A stretch of 64,000 bases of DNA from the NCBI GenBank assembly GCA_021399435.1, contig JAJTUP010000039.1:1-64000 (forward strand), in the 5' to 3' direction. The DNA comes from Diaporthe sp. PMI_573 (taxonomy: Eukaryota; Ascomycota; Sordariomycetes; Diaporthales; Diaporthaceae). This document shows positions 23,214 to 34,397 of this stretch, piece by piece. The notes under the pieces are model-generated. The model was not told where the DNA came from. It did no database searches and saw nothing but the letters and a program-made list of their open reading frames with translations. The position numbers and the translations under genes were made by a program. Position 1 is the stretch's first letter. The number at the start of each line of letters is the position of its first letter.

Positions 23214-23865
23214 GTGTCTGTGCGTTGGTGCCCTTGGCCTTGAGTGTTTAGAGGACGCCCCTTGATCTTAGCGCTTACACAGGACCCAAGAGAACGGCTT
23301 CCAACTGAGTACTACTTTGCCTTGGCGCTAAATGTCGGATCCGACATCGAATCGGACTTTCAAGGTCGAAGCCAGGTCAGCCCTGGAGGGTCTTTGTTCA
23401 ACCGGCGGTGGCGTTGCATTTTACTACTGCAACATCAAGATGCAATCCCAGAGTGCCTTGTCTTATCACCGAAACTCTCCGTCGACCTAACAACAACCAA
23501 CGATCGACTTCACACAATAGCTGAGAATATCGAAGGCAACGTCACATCTGATCTCTACCGGACTGAATTTGTGTCCCAAGCTGATGTCAAATATCTGGTC
23601 CAAAGCTTGCATGAAGCGCACGTCTATCATGGTGTCGACACATTCGAATTCCAGTGACTTGTCTGTGTTGAATGAAATCGCCAAAGTCTCTACCGGGCTT
23701 AGAGTGAGCAGGATAGCCACGATCGACTTTTGACGTCACTGCTCCCGGGTTTTCGATCCAAGATAAGAGTTTCTAAAGCAAGAAAACATCCAGATATTCT
23801 ATTCAATCAAGCTACATACGTAAGACATCAAGAGTTGTCTGAGTCACAAATGTACCCAAAAAGTC
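23214..23865. other. Intergenic, no supportable gene
   Basis: Lies between the start of the lactamase-like gene and the 3' end of the monooxygenase pseudogene. A 137-codon plus-strand frame at 23,244-23,657 has no ATG and matches nothing I know; a minus-strand frame at 23,487-23,720 overlaps it. Confidence 0.4.
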
Positions 23866-25928
23866 TTATCCTTTATAAGGTGCACGAGCTACCCGCTCGA
23901 GGAGCGCCTTAAGTCGCAGTGCGACTCTCTTTAAGTGGAACCTTGAGAACGGTAGATATCCAACCATGACCCAGAGGTTTGGCACGCCAGACTCTTTGTA
24001 TGCCGACTTGAATTCGCCTTCCTCGTCGACACCCCAGATGGGGCCACACCGGTCCGCAATAGCGTCACCCAGGATATTCCGTACGGAATCGATTGTGTTG
24101 GAGAAACCGGTGGCGAACACTATGAGGTCGTAATGTTCCTCACGGCCGCCTGAAAGGATGACCTTATCCTCCGTGAACCACTCAATATTGCCTTGTGTCA
24201 TTTTGATCCTGCCGTCAATAATCTGCTGGCACGCACTGGCCTCAAAATAGAAACCACCATTTCTGGTGGAGCCAAGAGTGGCGTTGCCAGTACCCCGCTG
24301 GCCCCGGTAGGTCTTAAAGCCTTTTGCGTGGAGGCCGTCGAGCAGGTCCTTATCAAGCCTTTCCAGGACCTCAGCGTTCCGCCTGCGGAGCTCCTCGCCT
24401 GGGCCAGTGGGCGTAGCAAAGGTCACACGGTCAGCCTCCTCGATATCTGGTCGCTTTCCGTTCTTGGGTTCGTAATGGCCAATTTCTCGGGGCACGGAGT
24501 GAGTCAGGGACATTACATAGGTAGGGGACTGCTGTAGAAGGGTGACGTCGATACCTCGTCGCACACAGTCGTAGGCGGTATCCATGCCGGACGATGAGGT
24601 TCCGACGACAAGGACTTGCTTGCCGACCCATTCACGAGATGAGTCGTGGGTAGTGGAGTGACGGTAGATACCACCCTTCCACTTGGTCATGCCTGGGATG
24701 ACGGGGGTGGTTGGGACTCCGCAGAGAGATGTAGCCATAACAAGGTGCTTAGGCTTTAGAGTTCGAGTCTCCTTACCGCCCTTATTGACCTTAATGGTCC
24801 AGCTGCCAGAAGAGCCTTCGTCTTGGTCGGCTTGGATGACTGTAGAGCTGGTCCAGATGTGGAGTTCCAGGGAAGATGCGTACCATTCCATGAAGAGACC
24901 CATCTTTTGAGCAGGAGTATAGGTCGGCCACTGTTCGGGGTAGGGGAAGTATGGGAAGTGATCGGCCTAGTGAGGGAAGTGGAGAGAGAGATATTCATAG
25001 CGCTTCCTCCAGATCTCGTCGATAATGTCGGATTTCTCGATAATCAGGGCGGGGACTCCAAGGGCTTTGAGGTGGGCGGCGACCATCAAGCCGCTGTAGT
25101 GACAATATCAGCATGAGGAATTCCTTGTGACCACAGGGAAGGAAGTAAACAACTCACTTTTGACCACCACCGACAATAACAACTTCTGGCACAACTTCAT
25201 CATCATCATTCTCACGTTGCTTCTCCCAACTTATGGGACCGATCTAGTGGGAACTGGAGTAGACCCTCGATGACCGTGTGCACAGTCCACAGGCGCCAGC
25301 CCTCGGTGGTCTGAACAGCGTCGATCACCGCATGGGAGTTGGCCACCTCGGTGTCGAAAGATACCGCCAATTGTAGGAATGAAAGGTCGGGGTACGGCCT
25401 TTGAATGCTGGGAAGAGGAGTGGTGAATTCGAAGTTTTTGGCACGGGTGGTGGGGAGCAGATCACTAGCGGCTTTGGCAATGTTCTTGCGGAAGTTAAAG
25501 GTTCGGTAGTCCCACGTGAAGGTGAGCTTGTCACGCCAGACACCTGGTCACTAATCAGCAACAGTCAAGACGTGGCTTAGAGAGAAGGACTGACCGTATT
25601 CGATGAATAGATCCGCGAACTCCTGGGCTCTGCCGTTGCCCAACAAGTCGGAAAGCTGAGCTACAAGGTCCCCGGCGACCTTGGTGGCATCGACATCATC
25701 TGCAATTGCAACACCAAGGGCGTCGTGGGTGGGAAGACTATAGTTGTATTAGAAGTCATACATGTAATCATCTACAAGTGGCGACGGAGAGTGCTGAACC
25801 TCGACCTTGCCGTCGACAACCTTGGCCTCAATACCATTCAGGCTCTTGCTGGCGGCTTTGGCCTTCAGGTCGCCGATCTGGGCGCTGACGGTGTGGGTGG
25901 GAGAGTCAAACACTGCTGTGGGTGCCAT
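23866..25928 (-). pseudogene. Flavin-containing monooxygenase, disrupted by frameshift and amber codon
   Basis: The reading is a class B flavoprotein monooxygenase of about 600 residues that would use FAD and NADPH. Visible are an N-terminal SnoaL/NTF2-like part (LPTHDALGVAI; KLTFTWDYRTFN), the FAD motif VIVGGGQ, the NADPH motif VLVVGTSSSG and the FATGF motif. It starts with ATG at 25,928. Introns are likely near 25,594-25,546 (GTCAGT...CCAG) and 25,158-25,095 (GTGAGT...ACAG); a 48-nt weak-donor intron would also remove an in-frame TAA at 25,749-25,751. Two lesions remain: a frame change near 25,225-25,240, between TVIEGL and SWEKQREND, and TAG at 24,967-24,969 in HFPH-stop-ADHFPYFPYP, where relatives have Trp. 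The last 345 codons are open. Sequencing error is the main alternative. Confidence 0.8.
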
Positions 25929-26392
25929 GATGTAGACGTCATTGCCCCGAAGGCTGGTGAAGGAAAGTTTGTCAGTTCAATGTTACGCGTATAATGCAAG
26001 CTCGAGCTTGGGTGGTTTCGTTTTTAATCCGTGTACGTTCGCTTCTTAAGCAGTATGTAGGCGGTCCCTTCATACCGTGGTAAACATTTAAACACCCAGC
26101 GTTTTAGGGGAGAGTAGTCAGAAGGCTAAGTAGATAGTAGACAGACTAATAAATAGTTGATAAAAAACATAGTGTGGCCGAAGCCGTACTTGTATAAGCA
26201 GTTGCCCTATACCTAGGTAGGTGGACTATAAAGGCCGCACAACTGCCTACACATCTTAGCTCTCCCATCCCTATGAACGTCTCAGCTCAGACAGCGTATC
26301 CTCTAAAGATTAAAAAGCCATCGTCACTTCCGCGTTGAATGTCATAGGTGGACCAGTAATCCGAGTGCGTTGTCAGAAACAAGCAGATGAAC
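25929..26392. other. Intergenic, upstream of the monooxygenase
   Basis: This 464-bp stretch would hold the promoter of the monooxygenase and the 3' end of the next gene. I see no open frame or clear TATA box. Confidence 0.4.
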
Positions 26393-27418
26393 TCATGGGT
26401 GCCGGATGTGAAGGCCAAGCTTCATGGCGGTCGTGCTGATGCGGCCCTCCATCTCAGGCCAGGTATTGTGACAAGATGTCCAGTTGCTGATGGATGGGAA
26501 GAGGAGGGCGAGATCCATCTTCTGCGGGTTGAACTGGCGCCGCACAGAAGCAAGATCCTCAGCTAAACCATCACGGCTGTTGAGGATGGCAAGCTTGTTG
26601 GCGATGTCCCTGTCACAGACCAGCCAGGTAGTCTTGACTTTAGACTTGATGTCTACCATGACGGTGAAGTCGGATGGCGACCAGCTGCTGCCGTCGGATC
26701 TCTCCTCCATGTCGCTTGTCACGACAAGGCGGCCGAGATCGATAACCATCTCGGGAAGGCTCACACCCAGCCGTGCCAGCTCCTCATGTGCAGCAGCAAT
26801 AGTCGTGTTGTTGTGGCTGGTGGTATGCTCTGGGTATTCAACCACATAGAGGGTTCCGTACCACCAAGGAGCAGCACTAGTACCAGCAGTTTCTGGCATC
26901 ATCTTGACGAGCTCTGGTGGATAAATGAAGTCTGAGTCCCTGCTGATGGCGAGGCGGTCGATAAAGCTGGGTGTCAAGTTGACAGAATCCCCATCATAGG
27001 ACCAGTCATGGCGATTGTACATAGCTTGGACACCACCGTCATTGTTGCGACCTGTGGCGGTTGAGACTGGGTCAGGAGTGGTAGCCATGGTTGCGGGTGT
27101 GCTGTTGCCTTGGCCAACTGGCCAGACGAGAGGCAGGGGCCTGTCTCTGGGGAGCTTGGCTTGTAGATGGTTGATGAGCACGAGGCGCTCGTTGGCCGAC
27201 TCAGAGCGATCCAAGGTGCCGTCGGTAAAGTGGAACGTGGACTCAGCAATAAGCCTGACGAGTTTGGCATGGCATCGAGTGGCGCTATCATGGCACGGGG
27301 AGGCTTGGGCTCTGTCTTTGTCGTTGAGCCAGGCGCGGTGTACAGATTTGAGGAGCTCAAAGGTGTCGGGGTGGGCAGTAAAGAACTGCACAACCTCGTC
27401 TGACTTGTCGGGCGCCAT
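26393..27418 (-). CDS. Hypothetical protein, 341 residues
   Basis: An intronless frame from ATG 27,418 (MAPDKSDEVVQFFTAHPD); the frame runs 24 bases further upstream, but without an ATG. I do not recognise a domain. The N-terminal 100 residues are helical in character with Lys/Asp-rich stretches. The middle has a Thr/Pro/Ala-rich stretch (about residues 100-120). The C-terminal half has alternating hydrophobic strands (GTLYVVEYPEHTT, FTVMVDIKSKVKTTWLVC). There is no signal peptide or membrane segment. The absence of stops over 1 kb with third-position GC bias supports a real gene. Several open frames on the other strand are shadows. Confidence 0.6.
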   Translation of the reverse strand: MAPDKSDEVVQFFTAHPDTFELLKSVHRAWLNDKDRAQASPCHDSATRCHAKLVRLIAESTFHFTDGTLDRSESANERLVLINHLQAKLPRDRPLPLVWPVGQGNSTPATMATTPDPVSTATGRNNDGGVQAMYNRHDWSYDGDSVNLTPSFIDRLAISRDSDFIYPPELVKMMPETAGTSAAPWWYGTLYVVEYPEHTTSHNNTTIAAAHEELARLGVSLPEMVIDLGRLVVTSDMEERSDGSSWSPSDFTVMVDIKSKVKTTWLVCDRDIANKLAILNSRDGLAEDLASVRRQFNPQKMDLALLFPSISNWTSCHNTWPEMEGRISTTAMKLGLHIRHP

Positions 27419-28284
27419 TGGGAGGTCTGTCGTCGTAGCCACAGAGGCTATTCGTTAACTGCCAGTCTCGCCACAGTTTCCTTTGGGCAGCTATCTTGCC
27501 ACAGAATGCAGGATAGACAGGACTTTTGCCTGCTTGTGTTGTGGGGAGACAGTGGGCAGAGGTGGGGCGGGGGGGGTTGGGTATCGGTCACCCACCTGGA
27601 AGCTTGCCTGCATCAACCATTGTTTCCCTGCTCCTTGATTGCATAGAGATATGGTGCTCTTTGTTAGGGGATTCTGAAGATGTCGGCAGAAGTTGATTGT
27701 GGTTGTGGTAGGGTGCGTCAGAAATTGCTTCGGTCAGTCAACAGCTTGAAGGAAGCAAGCTAAGCAGTGTTTTTAAATATTTCGATAATGCGTGTAGGCA
27801 TTGCGTCACTACCGGAAAAACTTGCCGCGGCGGCAAATTAAAGTGATTTGCAAACTTAGAACAAAGGACAAAGGTCCTGCTACACTGGCGGAACTGGCAG
27901 AAAGAATATCACAATTCACTTGGAACCAGTAATTAGTCACGAATTGATCACAAGACGTTTGGACAAATAGACACAAAGACAAAAGGATGCAGCGCATGTC
28001 ACATTTCCCTTCAAACAGTTTTCTGCTAAAGATATTGATATAAAGGGCAAGAGTACATGCTATCCCCATACTGAAACATTACGATTCCGAGCTCGAGATC
28101 AACAGCCCCAGAGACTGACAAGTGTAGTTGAACTGCTTTGGCTTGGCTTGCCTAGCCTGGCCTTTCAAGACCCCAAATCAGCTTCACCCGTGTGCCTCCA
28201 AATGTTTTCTCGTCACTTAACAGGCTAAGGAAATATTGGAAGGGACGGTGATAGCATTTGTGCTAGGTTAGGTACCTAGCCACC
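27419..28284. other. Divergent intergenic region
   Basis: This holds the promoters of the two unknown genes that diverge from it. A G-run near 27,567-27,578 is the only low-complexity feature. An 86-codon minus-strand frame (27,809-28,069) looks spurious. The plus-strand gene starts in a strong translation context (GCCACCATGG). Confidence 0.5.
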
Positions 28285-29743
28285 ATGGATCCACACCCAC
28301 CAGATGTAGACATCGAAACCATCCCGGTCCATGCAACTCTCCCATTCGAAGCTATCCGGAGCAATCCACTGCCAGCTGCTAAACACAAGCTGAAGCAGCA
28401 GCAGCTTATTGACTTTTGCAACGTCTACTCGGCCTTGTTAAAGGACGTGGAGGATCTGGACTCCGACCTGGGCAACAAGTATGCTAAAGAAATACTGAGG
28501 CTGGTAGCCAACCTTGCAACTTCTTTCACCATCAACCTCAGTCCCTATGGTAATGACCATGACACGAATGATGAGGTTGGGAATAAAGAACCGCTGGTGA
28601 AATTTGTCTCTTGTTTTTTGAGGCTCTTCAACAGGGCCACATCAACCAGTCCAGCTGATAGCTTGCAACCAGTTCAGGGCCTATCCGGAGCGACCATCAT
28701 GGACTACCTAGTGGCCCTGATAGCCGTGAAATCGCCCTCCGCTAAATCTCGCTTGCATGCGAGTTTAGATAATCTTGGTAAGAGATGAAGGGCCCTCCGC
28801 TCATTTTGCTAAAACACCCAATACCTGATTACACACTTTAAAGAAGCTAACATCTCGTTGTGTCTTGTCAGGCCAGTACCAGAAACTGTTCTCCAGGCTG
28901 CGCCTTGCCCAGGTGATAACGGATATCCTCATTGAGAAGAAAAGCAATCCATCAACCTCGACTGGAAAGGCTCGCCTAAGGTCAGTTGGCTTGCCCAGCA
29001 TCCTGTTCATCTGCATCGGACCTCACATACAGCAACAAGAGGACGGCAAGCATGTGCGCCACCACGTGGTGGCCTGCTCCTCCGAGGGTTTCTCGGATCC
29101 GAACCAGAAGGAATGGGCCCGGTCCATGCATCAGAAACGTATGCATTACGTATCAGCCGAGGGCTACCAACAGGTGTGCGCGACTGAGCGTGCGTTTTGG
29201 ATGACGCCCAGGCTAGAATCTGAGCCTAATCCCAGGCCTGAGCCTAGCTTACATGACAAGGTCCCGGGAAAGCAGCCAGAACCAAGACGAAGACCAAGGG
29301 CATCACCAACGGACGGAGGGGAGCTCGTCAGACGCGCCAACTATGTGCCGTATTGGCAGACAATGCACCACTGGCCTGATGCAGTCGGCAGTCCCTGCAA
29401 CTCAGATATGGTCGCAACACCAGCAGCACCAGTACATCCAGGTCGTATTGGCGTCTTCAATCACGCCGACGAGACATCCGGCGCCTTCGATATCCTGGCA
29501 GGCTTCAAGTACCGCGCCCGCTGCTTCAAGTGTGCATCTGTCTATCTCTACCACCAAGATGCCGACTTTATCCGCACAGAGTCCGACATGGACGGGCCCC
29601 ACCACACAGAGCCCAGGTACGATGAGATAGCCAAGGGCGACATATTACTGGGCAATAGTGCTGAGAATCCGAATGAGCCGCTGGTGAACGGGCCGTCGTG
29701 CGCTGAGGCTTTGGGACACCTTCTATGTAGCTACAAGACCTGA
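28285..29743 (+). CDS. Hypothetical two-exon protein, 454 residues
   Basis: Exons 28,285-28,777 and 28,872-29,743 join in frame across a 94-bp intron with donor GTAAGA, an internal CTAAC and acceptor CAG; the total is 455 codons. The start ATG lies in GCCACCATGG, a near-ideal context. I do not recognise the family. The N-terminal 170 residues look helical (KHKLKQQQLIDFCNVYSAL). The centre is Pro/Arg/Glu-rich and probably disordered (about residues 270-300). The C-terminal part has GRIGVFNHADETSGAF and paired Cys in RCFKCASVYLYH. No signal peptide or membrane segment is evident. Confidence 0.65.
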
Positions 29744-32019
29744 CGAAGAATGAACCAGTCCTGCGTGGGACGGCCGATGTGGTGATGATGTATGGATGAT
29801 GATGAGGAACTCCTTTGTGGATTTCGCAAATATTACACTTTTTCCAGGTACATAGTTAGCCCGCGGATGTCTTGCGCGATGTGGTCACTGCAGATTCAAT
29901 GAATTCAGAAGGAAACCTACATGGATAAGAGCGCATTTCCCCAGCAAGGTTGGACGGACCAGGATCCGCACTCCAACCTGATGTCTGGCAAGACGAATGC
30001 TTACCTGCGGCTGAGAAGACGGATAAATCTACTGGAATCTGTCTTTCAAACGCGAACATTCCTTCAGGGAAACGAGGTTCGCTTCCCGTTGTATCACATC
30101 GTCTTGTTATTGTATGATTTGCGCGAGAACCTCTCTCTCTCCCGCCCGGGACACGGCAGCCATCAAGATCATGGCTATTCAGGAGAAGCTGTCATCAGTC
30201 AAAGATGCTTCCGAGACACTATTATCCTACCTAGACAAGACCTAGCGGCTCAAGGCGGATACACATCCTCGGCGCTTCTTGTTAACAGCTCTCGATGATA
30301 CGACTCACACGACCAATGCGAAAGTGTTCACTACTGCTGGCATGTCTGCTAGACGACAACAGGCCGACTGGTGAGGGGAATGATAGAGAATGTATTGCTT
30401 CTAGCCAATTGGGTGCCGCCTAGGGGGTTAATCTTAGACCGATACAAGCACAAGTACTAAAAAAACTGACCAGCCCTTTTCTCCACAACTGTCGTTGCTA
30501 TGCGGTTGATTTCCGACGACGCGGAGATGAACATTCCCGAGGTGCACATGGTGCAGTCGGGCCGGGGAGAGCGCATTAGCTTGGAGCTTTCTTGATGGCT
30601 CGTTGTTTAAACATCATGGATGAAAGATGGTTTTGAGGCAACAGGTCGAGGCCGCAGAGGCATTGTCATCGAAACGAGCCGACTGCTCCAGGAACGCGTG
30701 TGACTTCTCGTGTGATCTGAATATCACTAATCGGGGGCTCATATAACTGGTTCCGCTCTTGATCCGATGAAATATCTATAAGCAGTCCTCTCACTGGCCT
30801 TGTCGGCCATGGGATCTTCACCACCCACCTTATGGGCCTTCGTGGCAGCAATGAGACTACCTAGGTACCTAATTCCGTGAGGTCCTTCGATCAAGCGCCC
30901 AAGCTATGGCGGAAGTTACGAGTGTACCGCGGACCCCCAAACTTCTGGGCTGCGGGGTAATCCGACTTCGCGTCTTGTTATGATGCCATCGCAGTCAAGC
31001 TCGTACGTCCCTCGGGCCTTGCACCTTGAGAGGTGTTTGAGACGGCCCGCCTGTCAGCCATGCAAGCTTTGAACCCTACGCTAGTAAGTGCCTCTGAGGC
31101 TCCTGGCTACATACCGTTACATATGTTACTTTCCAATTCACAATGAACTACACCCCATGCGTGTCTCCCAACGTGAGTTGTGTAGTCTTGTACAAGTCAA
31201 TTTAGCTTCACTTGCAGCGATACGTCAGCCGCACTGCGTTCAAGACCCGGATACGACATCACTTCCCCCCGCATTCCGTCCACACTTGACAACCCTTATT
31301 CACGAAAAGGTCGAACGCACGCGCGATTTACCACTAAGCCCTGATCGACTGTGACAAGGGTAAAGAACATGTTCGGGTGAATATACCTATATTGAGAACT
31401 GTGTGTTCTCGTGGGTATGTGTTTCCATTCACGATGCCGTCAAGTGTTGCTGTAGTGGTAGAGGGATAATACCTCCCGGCGAACACCTTCTCAAAAAGAA
31501 ACGAGAAGGAAAGTAGTTCCGGATATGTGGTCTTCTGGGCCCCGGGAACAATAACTTTGTCTGGCCTTATGTGGCTAAACTGCAGCCTTGTCCCGCTGAA
31601 TCGTAACTCTTTCCGGCTGGGCTGCAACTTTCTCCGCACAAACAGCAACTCTCTCCAAGCGAGCTGCCATGCTGGCAATCTGGGTGGGTCGGCATCACCT
31701 CTGTCGGAGGTTTGGAGAATATGAATCTATCGGGTCGCCGGGGTTATAAAAGTCATAAATGTGGTTCCACTCGAAATCCGGGGAATCTGGGGCCCCAGGT
31801 CGCCATGGCCACCCCCAAGAACAACCTAGTCCAACCTTGTCTAAGCCCCAGCCAAGGCTACGCAGAAAACAGATTATATACACTGGGATTGATCTCGTCT
31901 GCCGGCCTCTCTCTCGAAAGCAAACTGAATCCGAACCAGAACCACTCCCCTTCCTTCCACACTTGTTTTTCTGTAAGTCGAGACTGCAGTATTGTTTCAG
32001 AGGGTAACGTCAATCCAAC
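29744..32019. other. Long intergenic region upstream of the sugar transporter
   Basis: The 2.3 kb holds no gene I can support. Short open frames (such as 29,921-30,298 plus, 125 codons) lack recognisable content, and several overlap on opposite strands. The right end should contain the transporter promoter and leader. Confidence 0.45.
31745..31751 (+). promoter_or_regulatory. Candidate TATA box of the MFS transporter
   Basis: TATAAAA lies 269 bp upstream of the ATG at 32,020, and pyrimidine-rich DNA follows downstream. Position and sequence are plausible, but there is no transcript evidence. Confidence 0.35.
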
Positions 32020-33865
32020 ATGGACGGAAAAGACTCGAAGGACATTGACGTCCCATCCCACATCGAGGATGCTGTCACCGTCCCGGTTCAATCCGGCACG
32101 CTTATTGTGAGCAGACTTCTATTTCGCCTCGGTAAACCCATTTGGCGCGCGTGGAACACTGTCTGATAACAATTGTTCATTCAGGACGAGAATCTCGTAC
32201 GAGCCGAGAACGAAGACAAGATCACTCCTTACTTTATATTCCTCGTCTCCGTCGCTGCCATCACCGGCTTCCTCTTCGGTTATGATACCGCCATCGTCGG
32301 TTCGGCCCTGCCAATGGTAGGATCGGACCTCGGCCACGTCCTCAGCCACCAGGAACAAGAAATAATTACCGCCGGTACCACGATCGGTGCCATCTTCGGC
32401 GCCGCGATACTTGGAGGTCTGGCCGACAAGTTGGGCAGGAAATGGTCGATGGCCATCGCAGACATCGCGTGAGTCTCACCGCTACTATGCCGTTGCGTGC
32501 CAGCCGAGGCTGCAAGGCTGGCTGACCAGTCATCAAAAGCTTTACAATTGGAGCTGTCATCATCGCAGCTTCGTACTCGGTCGCCCAGATGATTGTTGGT
32601 CGTATCGTCCTCGGAGTCGGTGTTGGCGGAGCTGCTGTCATCGGACCCCTTTACATCGCTGAGCTGGCTCCAACTGCTGTGCGAGGACGATGCATTGGTA
32701 CCAATGCCTTCTTTATCCCCTTTGGCCAGGTCGTCGCCAGTGCCCTCGGAGCAGCCTTCCAGGCCAAGGTTCCCTACCACATTGGATGGCGATTGCTCTG
32801 TGAGTTTCTCCCTCCCAGTGCTTTAATCCCGCAGCCGTGCTCGTGCTAACACTTGACCTAGTCGCACTTGGTGTCATTCCATCCCTGGTCCAACTTTCCC
32901 TCATGCATTTACTGCCCGAATCCCCTCGAGTCCTCATCCTTCGTGGCCAAGAGAACAAGGCTCGGGAGGCCCTGCGGAAGATCTACAACGGGGCCACAGA
33001 GGAGGTCATTGACTTCAAGCTAAGTGTTGTGACCCACTATGTCGATGCCACCACCGCTCTGCAGCGTCAATACACCGTCAAACAACGAGCCATGATCTAT
33101 TGGACCAACAAGCCCTACCGTCGAGCCATTATTGCTGTTTCTGCTGTCCAGGCCTTCGGTCAGCTGACTGGTTTTAACACTCTACTCTACTACTCATCCA
33201 CCATCTTTGGTCTGCTCGGTCTCAAGAATTCTGCCGCCGCCGGCCTTATCCCAGCCTCAGGCAATGCTATCTTCCTCTTCATCGGCATGACTGTTGTCGA
33301 CCGATTCGGAAGACGAAAACTGCTAGTAACCTGTATTCCGGGGATGATTATCGGCCTGTTCTGGGCCATGATCTCGTTTTACTTCCTCACCAAGAATACC
33401 GACGGGCAGCTCGCTTCCGACCATCAATACAACTCGGCCCTCGTCGGTTCAGTCCTCGGTGCCATCGTCCTATTCACCTGCTCCTTCGGTCTCACTTATT
33501 CGCACATCGTCTGGTATCAATCCGAGTTCCTCGCCCTCGAGATTCGTGCCGCTGGCTCTGCCATCGCCACCACCGCGTGCTGGATCGCCAACCTGGTCGT
33601 GTCCGTTGCTTACCTCTCCCAGCTCGAGGCACTTACTGCAGCGGGGACCTATGGTTTCTACCTTGCCCTCATAATAATCGGCTATGTCTTTGTTTTCTTC
33701 TGCTATCCCGAGACTAAGGGATTGTCCATAGACGAGACATCATCCATTTTCCAGCACGGCTTTGGCGTCAAGACGGCCGACGCCATGTTGCGCGAGAAGA
33801 TCGCGTTTCGGAAACGCCTCAACGCCGCGAATGCGTCCTCGCCCGACGGCGGTGTTGCAGCTTAA
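32020..33865 (+). CDS. MFS sugar porter (sugar/proton symporter family)
   Basis: Four exons (32,020-32,106; 32,185-32,468; 32,540-32,799; 32,862-33,865) with GTGAGY donors and AG acceptors join to 544 residues, the usual size for fungal sugar porters with 12 membrane spans. Family signatures are GFLFGYDTAIVG in span 1, GGLADKLGRKW in loop 2-3, PESPR before the central loop, VDRFGRRKLL in loop 8-9 and PETKGLS after span 12. The role is uptake of a sugar or related polyol or acid across the plasma membrane. Its neighbours are a lactonase, a short-chain dehydrogenase and a TIM-barrel isomerase/dehydratase, which suggests it imports their substrate. Which sugar cannot be told from sequence; quinate-type permeases belong to the same family. 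Confidence 0.92.
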
Positions 33866-34397
33866 ACAAGAAAATGGTTTGTGTGATTCATGTAGTTATA
33901 CTTTGGGTCAACTGCGGAGAGCCGCGGTCCGGGAGGATTATCATTTGAGGGCGCATTTAAGTAACGCATTTAAGTAGAGCCTCTGAATCAATGCCTCCCT
34001 TGGTCAGCCTTTGTCCCGCTGAGATACATACATCTGTACGCGTGGCCATGCGAGACTAGATTCCTGGTATATAATAGCTTTCCAAAACCTGAAACCTAGC
34101 ATGCTTTGAAGAACCCATCAATCAGACCTAAACATCGAGAGAAGCCACGATTTGCCTGGATTCCAGACTTCTTTCGTGCACACCGCATCTGCGTCACCTT
34201 TTCCCCAAGGGCACAGCTTGGCACAACGACCCGAGACATTGTCCAACGCTGGAATACCATTAGAACGGGGCTCAGTCTGCGTGCACAGGCCTGGCACGAC
34301 GTGATATATGATAGCGGTTACAGTAAGCCGGCGGGGGGTCTCTCAATATGAACTTATGTGTGCAAAAGATGGTATTTGAATTCTTCTCGCTAAGTGT
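33866..34397. other. Convergent intergenic region
   Basis: Lies between the 3' ends of the transporter and the lactonase genes. It should contain both terminators. No gene is seen. Confidence 0.4.

Noticed and set aside
23244..23657. 137-codon plus-strand open frame
   Set aside because: It begins at GTG, contains no ATG at all, resembles no known protein and overlaps another frame on the other strand.
29921..30298. 125-codon plus-strand open frame
   Set aside because: It has an ATG but no recognisable content, overlaps a frame on the other strand, and lies in a region of poor coding character.
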